DNA of 5,992 nucleotides from JAEUNJ01 sp052035955. Its GTDB lineage: Bacteria; Pseudomonadota; Gammaproteobacteria; Burkholderiales; Rhodocyclaceae. The translations under genes were made by a program, and so were the position numbers. The stretch covers positions 1 through 5,992 of the forward strand of contig JBPOHD010000136.1 in the NCBI GenBank assembly GCA_052035955.1, read 5' to 3'. The stretch's first letter is position 1; every line of letters begins with the position of its first letter. Below are positions 1-5,424 of the stretch, piece after piece. The notes below the pieces were generated by a model, which worked only from the letters and a program-made list of their open reading frames with translations, was not told where the DNA came from and did not search any database.

Positions 1-262
1 CCCGCCGCGGCTCGGCCATCATCTCCGCCACCGCATCGCGCCAGGCCGCGTAGTGGGCGGTCTGCTTGTGGGCCGCGGCGTCCGCCGCGCTGGCATAGGC
101 CTCGTAGAGGACGAAGCGGGTCGGGTCGCCCGGCGCCTGCAGGACGTCGAAGCGCCGGTTGCCGGGCTCCTTGGTCGAGGCTTCGTGGTTGGCCCGGGTG
201 GCCTCCAGGAAGGCGGCCAGGGATTCGGGCTTGACGCGGACGTGGACGAAGGTGACGTGCAT
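1..262 (-). CDS. LsrG-like ABM-domain protein (3' end beyond window)
   Basis: The first 87 codons encode a small protein of the antibiotic biosynthesis monooxygenase (ABM) fold, a dimeric alpha/beta barrel family that includes quinol monooxygenases and the autoinducer-2 processing isomerase LsrG. The sequence follows LsrG closely from memory: it opens MHVTFVHVRV, then has NHEAS (25-29), EPGNRRFDVLQ (32-42), RFVLYEAY (49-56) and HKQTAHY (65-71). The family is about 95-105 residues, so only some 10-20 residues are missing past position 1. The ATG at 262 is preferred because the first beta strand begins directly after it; the ribosome site is weak (GAGA a few bases upstream). It starts 26 bp after the ChrB-domain gene and is probably the third gene of the chrA operon. 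No other lsr genes are visible, so an autoinducer role is doubtful; oxidation or isomerisation of a quinone or small carbonyl compound is an inference. Confidence 0.85.
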   Translation of the reverse strand, partial: MHVTFVHVRVKPESLAAFLEATRANHEASTKEPGNRRFDVLQAPGDPTRFVLYEAYASAADAAAHKQTAHYAAWRDAVAEMMAEPRR

Positions 263-288
263 GGCGTTCTCGCGGGGGACGATCGGGT

Positions 289-726
289 TCAGGCCGATGC
301 GCCGACAGGCTTTCCGCCGCACCAGGCGTAGAGCGCATCGTAAACCACCATGCCCTGCCGGAGCATGGTGTGGTCGTCGGCGAAGTTCAGCGACAGCCCG
401 CGGGAGATGGCCAGCAGGCCGGCCGCCTCGGGGGCGTCGGCCAGCCGGTCGCAGTCGGCGGCGCGGACGATGGCCGCGAGCTTCGCCAGCGCCGGATCAT
501 CGAGGGCGTAGCGGGCCAGGAAGGCGTCGAAGCTGCAGCGGTCGCCGTGGTGGCCGAGTTCGACGCCGGGCAGGTCGTAGGGAACGGCGCCCGTCGCAGC
601 GGCGATGCCCAATACCTCGGCGGCCGGCACGTAGAGGAACTCGGCCTGCGCATCGATGAAGCGGACGACCAGCCAGGGGCAGGCGATGCGGTCGATCTTC
701 GGGCGTTCGCGGGTGATCCATTTCAT
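289..726 (-). CDS. Stand-alone ChrB C-terminal-domain chromate resistance protein
   Basis: This 145-residue protein matches the C-terminal domain of ChrB, the accessory/regulatory protein of chromate resistance operons, along its whole length. Recognisable blocks are RPKIDRIACPWLVVRFID (8-25), VELGHHGDRCSFDAF (55-69), a RAADCDR stretch (88-94), AAGLLAISRGLS (101-112), DDHTMLRQGMVVYDALYAWC (117-136). Conserved Cys16, His59/His60 and Cys64 are possible metal or redox ligands (inference). Full ChrB proteins are about 300 residues with an extra N-terminal domain; that part is absent here and the ATG at 726 has an excellent ribosome site, so this is a complete single-domain form rather than a fragment. 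It starts 11 bp after chrA ends and is surely cotranscribed with it. An open frame continues upstream of 726 but reads through chrA out of frame, so it is not an extension. Role: chromate resistance accessory, mechanism unknown. Confidence 0.9.
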   Translation of the reverse strand: MKWITRERPKIDRIACPWLVVRFIDAQAEFLYVPAAEVLGIAAATGAVPYDLPGVELGHHGDRCSFDAFLARYALDDPALAKLAAIVRAADCDRLADAPEAAGLLAISRGLSLNFADDHTMLRQGMVVYDALYAWCGGKPVGASA

Positions 727-731
727 GGCAG

Positions 732-737
732 TCCCCT
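732..737 (-). promoter_or_regulatory. Ribosome binding site of the ChrB-domain gene
   Basis: On the minus strand the chrA stop codon TGA is followed at once by AGGGGA, then six bases, then the ATG at 726. It is the strongest Shine-Dalgarno sequence in the window. It fixes the start of the ChrB-domain protein and supports coupled translation with chrA. Confidence 0.8.
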
Positions 738-2108
738 TCAGCCCACGAGGCCGCGCAGCAGCCCCAATGCCGCGCAGGCGGCGATCACCGGGATGACATC
801 CACCTTCCAGCGCCAGAGGGCCAGGAAGGCGGCCACGGCGATGGCCAGCGACGCCCCCTCGAAGCCGCCGGCGAAGGGTGCCGCCGCGGTGGCCCGGGGC
901 CAGAGCACGTGCCAGGCGAAGAAGACGGCCAGGTTGAGGATGACACCCACCACGGCGGCGGTGATGCCGGTCAGCGGGGCGGTGAACTTCAGGTCGCCAT
1001 GGGTGGCCTCGACCAGCGGTCCCCCGGCCAGGATGAAGAGGAAGGAGGGCAGGAAGGTGAAGAAGGTGGCCACCGTGGCGCCGGCCAGTCCGGCCATGAA
1101 CAGGGCGTCGGGCCCGAAGACCTGCTTGGTCCAGCCGCCGACGAAGCCGACGTAGGTGACGACCATGATCAGGGGGCCGGGCGTCGTCTCGCCCAGGGCC
1201 AGGCCGTCGATCATCTGCGGCCCGGTCAGCCAGCCGTAGTGCTCGACGGCGCCCTGATAGACGTAGGGGAGCACGGCGTAGGCGCCGCCGAAGGTGAGCA
1301 GCGCCGCCTTGGTGAAGAAGCCGCCCATGTCCCGCAAGGTGCCGGAAACGGCCAGCATGGCGGCGCCCCAGAGGACGAGGCCGCCCGCGGCGTAGAGGGC
1401 CAGGCGGCCCCAGCGGAAGGCGGCGTGGGGCGGGGGTGGCGTGTCGTCGTCGATCAGGGCCGGGCCGCCGGCCTTGGCCGCCGCGCCGTGGCCGCCGCCG
1501 GCGCGGAACCTGTCCGGCGCCAGTTTCCCGCCCAGGGCGCCGGCCGCCGCGGCCGCCAGCACGATGGCCGGGAAGGGCAGGTCGAGGGCGAAGATGGCCA
1601 GGAAGGCCGCCGCGGCGAAGCCCCAGAGCAGGCCGTTCTTCAGGGCCTTGGCGCCGATGCGCCAGGCGGCGAAGACGACGATGGCGACCACCGCCGGCTT
1701 GATGCCCCAGAGGATGCCGGCCACCGAGGGCAGGTTGCCGAAGGCCAGGTAGGTCCATGACAGGGTCACCAGCAGCGCGAAGGCGGGCAGGAAGAAGAGG
1801 ATGCCGGCGAGGATGCCGCCGGCCACCCCGTGCATCAGCCATGCCAGGTAGATGGCGAGCTGTATGGCCTCGGGCCCCGGCAGCAGCATGCAGTAGTTGA
1901 GGGCGTGCAGGAAGCGGCGTTCCGAGATCCAGCGCCGGCGCTCGACCAGTTCCTGGTGCATCATGGCGATCTGGCCGGCGGGGCCGCCGAAGCTGATGAA
2001 ACCGAGCTTGAACCAGTAGGGCAGGGCCTCGGCCAGGCGCACGGGAGCGGGCGCCGCGACGGCGGGCGCAGGGGATGGGGGCAGGGCAGGAGAGTCGACG
2101 GTGTCCAC
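738..2108 (-). CDS. chrA: Chromate efflux transporter ChrA (long-chain, two CHR domains)
   Basis: An inner-membrane protein of the chromate ion transporter (CHR) family, which exports chromate from the cytoplasm using the proton motive force. With the start chosen here it has 456 residues, normal for the long two-domain type. The N-terminal CHR domain carries KLGFISFGGPAGQIAMM (34-50) and LLPGPEAIQLAIYLAW (75-90); the C-terminal copy carries LLTFGGAYAVLPYV (270-283) and LGETTPGPL (305-313), the repeated FGG and PGP motifs typical of the family. The halves are joined by a hydrophilic Gly/His/Asp/Pro-rich linker (about 203-228). Many hydrophobic segments are visible. I chose GTG at 2108 because GAGG lies 7 bases upstream; a GTG at 2129 would add seven residues but has no ribosome site. 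First gene of a minus-strand operon with the ChrB-domain and ABM genes, divergent from the MFS gene. Substrate specificity is inferred from family membership. Confidence 0.95.
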   Translation of the reverse strand: MDTVDSPALPPSPAPAVAAPAPVRLAEALPYWFKLGFISFGGPAGQIAMMHQELVERRRWISERRFLHALNYCMLLPGPEAIQLAIYLAWLMHGVAGGILAGILFFLPAFALLVTLSWTYLAFGNLPSVAGILWGIKPAVVAIVVFAAWRIGAKALKNGLLWGFAAAAFLAIFALDLPFPAIVLAAAAAGALGGKLAPDRFRAGGGHGAAAKAGGPALIDDDTPPPPHAAFRWGRLALYAAGGLVLWGAAMLAVSGTLRDMGGFFTKAALLTFGGAYAVLPYVYQGAVEHYGWLTGPQMIDGLALGETTPGPLIMVVTYVGFVGGWTKQVFGPDALFMAGLAGATVATFFTFLPSFLFILAGGPLVEATHGDLKFTAPLTGITAAVVGVILNLAVFFAWHVLWPRATAAAPFAGGFEGASLAIAVAAFLALWRWKVDVIPVIAACAALGLLRGLVG

Positions 2109-2115
2109 GATGAAA

Positions 2116-2119
2116 CCTC
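2116..2119 (-). promoter_or_regulatory. Ribosome binding site deciding the chrA start
   Basis: Minus-strand GAGG followed by seven bases (TTTCATC) and GTG at 2108. Since the longer alternative start at 2129 has no purine-rich stretch ahead of it, this site favours the shorter protein. Confidence 0.6.
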
Positions 2120-2140
2120 GCAATATCACGATAAGCGGCG

Positions 2141-2163
2141 CTTGGACGGGACACCGTCTTGGA
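2141..2163. promoter_or_regulatory. Candidate operator dyad upstream of chrA
   Basis: A short dyad GACGG-GACA-CCGTC (2145-2158) is flanked by two direct copies of CTTGGA (2141-2146 and 2158-2163), 17 bp apart. It lies 33-55 bp upstream of the chrA GTG, between divergent genes, where a regulator of one or both could bind. No convincing -35/-10 pair was found for either direction. The arms are only 5 bp, so chance occurrence in GC-rich DNA is possible. Confidence 0.3.
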
Positions 2164-2213
2164 AAGGCCGGGAGTCCGCGAACCCCGACGGCGGGAGTCT
2201 AGCAGAGGAGACC

Positions 2214-2333
2214 ATGGCGGGAACCTCGCCGCGACGACGCCAGGGCGTAAGGCCCGCAAAGCATCGGCAAGGGCGGCAAGCCTCCCCGGCGGTTGCCCGC
2301 GTCCTCCCGCCCTTGCCGTCGATGACATGCTGA
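2214..2333 (+). other. Possible 39-codon leader ORF upstream of the MFS gene
   Basis: An ATG at 2214 is preceded by AGAGGAG (2204-2210), a better ribosome site than any near the MFS start. The frame runs 39 codons and stops with TGA at 2331-2333, seven bases overlapping the MFS ATG (ATGCTGA). The peptide is Arg/Pro-rich (seven Arg) and resembles nothing I recognise. It may be a translated leader that couples translation to the transporter gene and melts the inverted repeat at 2265-2318; equally it may be a chance frame. Recorded as a hypothesis, not a confirmed gene. Confidence 0.3.
2265..2318 (+). repeat. 12-bp perfect inverted repeat before the MFS start
   Basis: CGGCAAGGGCGG at 2265-2276 is the exact reverse complement of CCGCCCTTGCCG at 2307-2318, separated by 30 bases. 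The right arm ends 8 bases before the MFS ATG at 2327. In mRNA this would make a stable stem whose base occupies the usual ribosome-binding region. There is no U-run after it, so it is not a classical terminator; translational control or a protein-binding dyad is possible. Confidence 0.55.
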
Positions 2334-3544
2334 CCACGACCTTCCTCGACGACCGCCGACGGCTCTACGCCGCGGCCTTCCTGCGCGCCCTGGCGACCGG
2401 CATGGCCGGCGTCCTGCTCGGCCTGCACCTTTCCCGGCAGGGCTTTTCCGTGGCCGTCCTCGGCGGCGTCATGGCGGCCGGCCTGGCCGGGGCGACGGTG
2501 GCCGTGGGCCTGGCCACCTGGTGGGGCGACCGCATCGGCCGCCGGCGCCTGCTCCTCTGGCTGACTGCGCTGTCCGCCGCCGGCGGGCTGGCGGTTGCCC
2601 TGGCCGCCGATGCGTGGTTCCTCGGCGCCGCGGCCTTCCTCGGCATGCTGAACGGCATGGGCCGCGACCGGGGCGCCGCCCTGGTGCTGGAGCAGGCCAT
2701 GCTGCCGGCGACCACGGACGACGCCGGGCGCACCGGCGCCTTCGCCCGCTACAACCTGCTGATGGACGTGGGTCACGCCGTGGGGGCCCTGGCGGCGGCC
2801 CTGCCGGAAATCCTGACGGCCGTTTTCGGCATGGGGTCGGCGGCGGCCCAGCAGTCGGCCTTCGCCGCCTACGCGGCGCTGCTGGCCGCCGGCCTGCCGC
2901 TCTATGCCGGCCTCTCGCCCCGGGTGGACCGGCAGGCCGGGGCACCGCCGCAACTGGCGCCGGAGAGCCGGCGCGTGCTGGTCCGCATCTCCGCCCTGTT
3001 CGCGGTGGACAGCATTGCCGGCGGCTTCCTGGGCGGCGCGCTGCTCTCCTGGTTCTTCTTCGAGCGCTTCGGCGTCGCCGCATCGACCATAGGCCTGCTC
3101 TTCTTCGCCGCCCGGCTGATGAACGCCGTGTCCCACCTGGGGGCGGCCTGGTTGGCCGCCCGCATCGGGCTGGTGAACACGATGGTGTTCACCCACATCC
3201 CGTCGAGCCTCTTCCTGCTGACCGTGGCCATTGCGCCGAGCTTCCCGGTGGCGGCCGTCCTCTTCCTGCTGCGCGAAGGCCTGGTGGAGATGGACGTGCC
3301 GACGCGCCAGTCCTATGTCATGGCCATGGTGCGGCCCGAAGAGCGCACCTTCGCCTCCGGGGTCACGCACCTGGTCCGGCTCGGGGGCTGGGCGGCGGGC
3401 CCGGCCTTCGCCGGCTGGCTGATGGGGGCGGCGGCCCTGGCCTCGCCCCTGGTCGTCGGCGCGGCCATGAAGATCGGCTACGACCTGCTGCTCTGGCGGG
3501 CCTTCCGCGGCCTCAAGCCGCCGGAGGAGGCGGGCACTCCCTGA
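2327..3544 (+). CDS. Major facilitator superfamily transporter
   Basis: A 405-residue integral membrane protein of MFS size, with hydrophobic segments spread over two halves of about six helices each. The loop between helices 2 and 3 carries the classical MFS motif A as WWGDRIGRRR (65-74). A longer hydrophilic stretch around 198-216 marks the central loop between halves. The second half contains PTRQSYVMAMVRPEER (325-340), a block common in drug/metal exporter-like MFS proteins. Acidic Asp147 and Asp228 within hydrophobic segments could serve proton coupling (inference). The frame is open back to 2159, but those 56 residues are Arg/Gly/Pro-rich and unlike the family; ATG 2327 precedes the first helix and is preferred although no ribosome site is visible. 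Divergent from chrA and tail-to-tail overlapping the SulP gene. Substrate unknown; its position suggests an exporter tied to chromate or oxidative stress, which is inference. Confidence 0.9.
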   Translation: MLTTTFLDDRRRLYAAAFLRALATGMAGVLLGLHLSRQGFSVAVLGGVMAAGLAGATVAVGLATWWGDRIGRRRLLLWLTALSAAGGLAVALAADAWFLGAAAFLGMLNGMGRDRGAALVLEQAMLPATTDDAGRTGAFARYNLLMDVGHAVGALAAALPEILTAVFGMGSAAAQQSAFAAYAALLAAGLPLYAGLSPRVDRQAGAPPQLAPESRRVLVRISALFAVDSIAGGFLGGALLSWFFFERFGVAASTIGLLFFAARLMNAVSHLGAAWLAARIGLVNTMVFTHIPSSLFLLTVAIAPSFPVAAVLFLLREGLVEMDVPTRQSYVMAMVRPEERTFASGVTHLVRLGGWAAGPAFAGWLMGAAALASPLVVGAAMKIGYDLLLWRAFRGLKPPEEAGTP

Positions 3545-5264
3545 AGATGCGGGCCGGGCAGACGGCGCAGACCTGCCGGTCCAGCTTGGGTACCAGGGCG
3601 CCGAGGGCGAGGGACTTGCGCGGGAAATTGACCACCGGCCCCAGGCGTTCGGCATAGACCGGGTTGCCCAATGTCTCCTGGGCATCGCCGCGCAGGGCCT
3701 GGAAGCAGAGGCTGCCGCCGAGCCTGCGCCGGCGGGCGGCCTCGGTGGCCAGCAGGTCGGCCCCGGCCACGTCCACGAAATTGATGTGGTTGGAGATCAG
3801 CAGCAGGTGCTTTTGCCGCGGCGAATGCTCCGCCAGGTGGTGGAAGAACTCGGCGACATGGCTGACGGCACCGAAGTAGATGGAGCCGTCGATGCGCAGG
3901 ATCTTGAGCTGGGGACATTCCGGCGTGCCCGGCGCCCGTTCCGTCAGCCGGCGCTCCGGGTGGTCGGGGTTCGGCACCAGCGAGCGCATGCCCGGCCTGG
4001 CGGTGCGCGACAGGTAGAGCACCAGGGACAGGACGATGCCCACCAGCACCGCGAATTCCAGGTGCAGGACCAGGGTGGCGAGGAAGGTCACCGCCAGGAC
4101 CGCGGCCTCGGAGCGGCTCACCTTCCAGATTTCCCGGATGTGGTGGAAGTCGATCAGGCCCCAGGCCACGAGGAACAGGATGCCGGCCATGGCCGCCCGC
4201 GGCAGGTAGGCGGCCAGCGGCGCGACGAGCATCAGGATCAGGATCAGCGCGCCGGCCGAGATCACCGCCGCCAGCGGCGTCCTGGCGCCGGCCTCGTAAT
4301 TGACGCCGGAGCGGTTGAAGGAGCCCGAGGAGGGATAGGCGGAGAAGAGGGAGCCGACGATGTTGGACAGGCCCTGGCCGATGAATTCCTGGTTGCCGTC
4401 TATCCGCTGGCCGGACTTGGTGGCGATGGAGCGGGCGATGGACACGGCTTCGGTGAGGCCCAGCACGGTCACGGCGACTGCGGCCCCCAGCAGCAGGCGC
4501 AGGGTCTCCAGTCGGAAGTCCGGCCTGGAGAGTTCCGGCAGGCCGCCGGACAGGGCGCCGACGGTCTTGATGCCCGTCTCGGCGACGCCCCCCCACTCGG
4601 CATTGAGGACGACGCCGACGAGGCTGCCGGCGACCATGGCCACGATCATGTAGGGCAGCCTCGGCAGGAAGCGCCTGGCCAGGATGCCGGTGAGCAGGGT
4701 CACCAGGCCGACGATCACCACCATGGGCCGGGTCTGGCCGGCGAGCAGGGCGAACTGGTGCAGGGTCTCGAAGAAGGAGACGCCGCGGGGAATGGGCAGG
4801 CCGAAGAAGTTGCGCACCTGGCTGGCCATGATCAGCAGGGCCGCCCCGGCGGTGAAGCCGACCACGACGGTATGGGAGATGAAGTTCACCAGGGTGCCGA
4901 GCTTGAACATGCCCATGGCGAACTGCATGATGCCGACCATGAAGGCCAGCGTCAGCACCTCGGAGATGTAGCGTTCGCTGCCCGGCTCGGCGAGCTGTGA
5001 AACGGTGGCGAAGACCACCAGGGAAATGGCATTGGTGGGGCCGGAGACCAGGTGGAAGGAGGAGCCCCAGAGGGCCGCGATGACCGCCGGCACCATGGCC
5101 GCGTAGAGGCCGTATTGCGGCGGCATGCCGGCCAGGGTGGCGAAGGCGACGCCCTGGGGCAGGACGATGAAGGCGCCGATGATGCCGGCGACCAGGTCGG
5201 CCTTCAGGTTCGGCCCGGTGACATGGCTGCGCCAGCGCAGGAAGGGGAAGAGTTTCTGGATCAA
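3513..5264 (-). CDS. SulP family inorganic anion permease with STAS domain
   Basis: A 583-residue SulP/SLC26-type permease, probably for sulfate or a related anion, in the inner membrane. The family signature is clear: LPQGVAFATLAGMPPQYGLY (35-54), SGPTNAISLV (74-83), then NQEFIGQGLSNIVGS (291-305) and SSGSFNRSGVNYEAGARTPL (312-331). Residues about 20-420 form the membrane domain; a cytoplasmic STAS domain covers about 450-555 (LKILRIDGSIYFGA at 453-466; HINFVDVAGADLL at 493-505). The STAS position that is often a phosphorylated Ser/Thr in anti-sigma antagonists is Ala500 here. The protein ends in an unusual tail with three cysteines (CAVC at 566-569 and Cys577). The start is TTG at 5264, since it sits just before the conserved N-terminus and no upstream ATG is in frame; it has no obvious ribosome site. 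Some SulP proteins carry bicarbonate, molybdate or organic anions, so sulfate is likely but unproven. Confidence 0.94.
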   Translation of the reverse strand: MIQKLFPFLRWRSHVTGPNLKADLVAGIIGAFIVLPQGVAFATLAGMPPQYGLYAAMVPAVIAALWGSSFHLVSGPTNAISLVVFATVSQLAEPGSERYISEVLTLAFMVGIMQFAMGMFKLGTLVNFISHTVVVGFTAGAALLIMASQVRNFFGLPIPRGVSFFETLHQFALLAGQTRPMVVIVGLVTLLTGILARRFLPRLPYMIVAMVAGSLVGVVLNAEWGGVAETGIKTVGALSGGLPELSRPDFRLETLRLLLGAAVAVTVLGLTEAVSIARSIATKSGQRIDGNQEFIGQGLSNIVGSLFSAYPSSGSFNRSGVNYEAGARTPLAAVISAGALILILMLVAPLAAYLPRAAMAGILFLVAWGLIDFHHIREIWKVSRSEAAVLAVTFLATLVLHLEFAVLVGIVLSLVLYLSRTARPGMRSLVPNPDHPERRLTERAPGTPECPQLKILRIDGSIYFGAVSHVAEFFHHLAEHSPRQKHLLLISNHINFVDVAGADLLATEAARRRRLGGSLCFQALRGDAQETLGNPVYAERLGPVVNFPRKSLALGALVPKLDRQVCAVCPARIFRECPPPPAA

Positions 5265-5280
5265 GGCAGTGGCCGGCGGC

Positions 5281-5295
5281 GGGTGCCGCGCACCC
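5281..5295 (-). promoter_or_regulatory. Stem-loop in the SulP gene leader
   Basis: GGGTGC (5281-5286) and GCACCC (5290-5295) form a perfect 6-bp stem with a 3-base loop, 16 bases upstream of the TTG start and just inside the transcript predicted from the -10 box at 5307-5312. It could stabilise the 5' end or affect initiation at this Shine-Dalgarno-less start. No U-run follows, so it is not a typical terminator. Confidence 0.4.
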
Positions 5296-5306
5296 TGGAA
5301 GCTCGA

Positions 5307-5312
5307 ATTATA
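5307..5312 (-). promoter_or_regulatory. -10 box of the SulP gene promoter
   Basis: The minus strand reads TATAAT exactly, in an AT-rich island within GC-rich DNA, about 43 bases upstream of the TTG start. Transcription would begin near 5300, giving a leader of roughly 36 bases. No good TTGACA-like -35 box is seen at 16-19 bp spacing (best GCTGTT at 5329-5334), which suggests dependence on an activator or a weak basal promoter. Confidence 0.55.
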
Positions 5313-5328
5313 TAAGCGAGTTCTTATA
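5311..5328. promoter_or_regulatory. Palindromic candidate operator in the SulP promoter
   Basis: TATAAG (5311-5316), spacer CGAGTT, CTTATA (5323-5328): a perfect 6-6-6 dyad overlapping two bases of the -10 box and lying in the promoter spacer. This is a usual place for repressors and for MerR-type activators. The site sits between the SulP gene and the divergent helix-turn-helix gene, so it may be bound by that protein; this is untested. Confidence 0.45.
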
Positions 5329-5357
5329 AACAGCGGGTGAGCCCATAGAAATTTGAA

Positions 5358-5365
5358 ATTCGAAT
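5358..5365. promoter_or_regulatory. ATTCGAAT palindrome in the divergent AT-rich region
   Basis: An 8-bp perfect palindrome within AAATTTGAAATTCGAATAAT (5349-5368). The nearby TTGAAA (5353-5358) could be a plus-strand -35 element for the helix-turn-helix gene, but no matching -10 box lies at normal spacing (TATCCT at 5383 is too far). It stands out mainly by composition against the surrounding GC-rich DNA. Confidence 0.3.
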
Positions 5366-5394
5366 AATCCGACCGCCGCCGCTATCCTTCATCC

Positions 5395-5421
5395 CGACTC
5401 ACCACTCTCGACTCACCACTC
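5395..5421 (+). repeat. Tandem 13-bp direct repeat before the HTH/ferredoxin gene
   Basis: CGACTCACCACTC occurs at 5395-5407 and again at 5409-5421, one base apart, ending three bases before the TTG start at 5425. The repeat occupies the place where a ribosome binding site would be and contains no purine-rich stretch. It could be a regulator site, a replication-slippage duplication, or a copy of a short intergenic repeat. Confidence 0.7.
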
Positions 5422-5424
5422 GCC

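Noticed and set aside
909..1760. A 283-codon plus-strand open frame opposite chrA
   Set aside because: Same Gly/Gln/Glu-rich shadow composition, lying entirely over a clear ChrA coding sequence.
2265..2318. Rho-independent terminator
   Set aside because: The stem has a 30-base loop and no following T-run on either strand, and it lies directly before a start codon.
2159..2326. N-terminal extension of the MFS protein from TTG 2159
   Set aside because: The 56 added residues are Arg/Gly/Pro-rich with no membrane segment or signal sequence, and no ribosome site precedes the TTG.
289..2337. A 682-codon minus-strand open frame covering chrA and the ChrB-domain gene
   Set aside because: Only its last 145 codons are a real protein (from ATG 726). 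The earlier part reads chrA in the wrong frame and is Arg/Gly/Pro-rich, typical of GC-rich shadow frames.
2126..3685. A 519-codon minus-strand open frame opposite the MFS gene
   Set aside because: The product is Gly/Gln/Arg/Glu-rich low-complexity sequence with no family resemblance, while the plus strand encodes a clear MFS protein.
3786..5000. A 404-codon plus-strand open frame opposite the SulP gene
   Set aside because: Gln/Gly/Asp/His-rich shadow of a well-conserved SulP gene; no recognisable domain.
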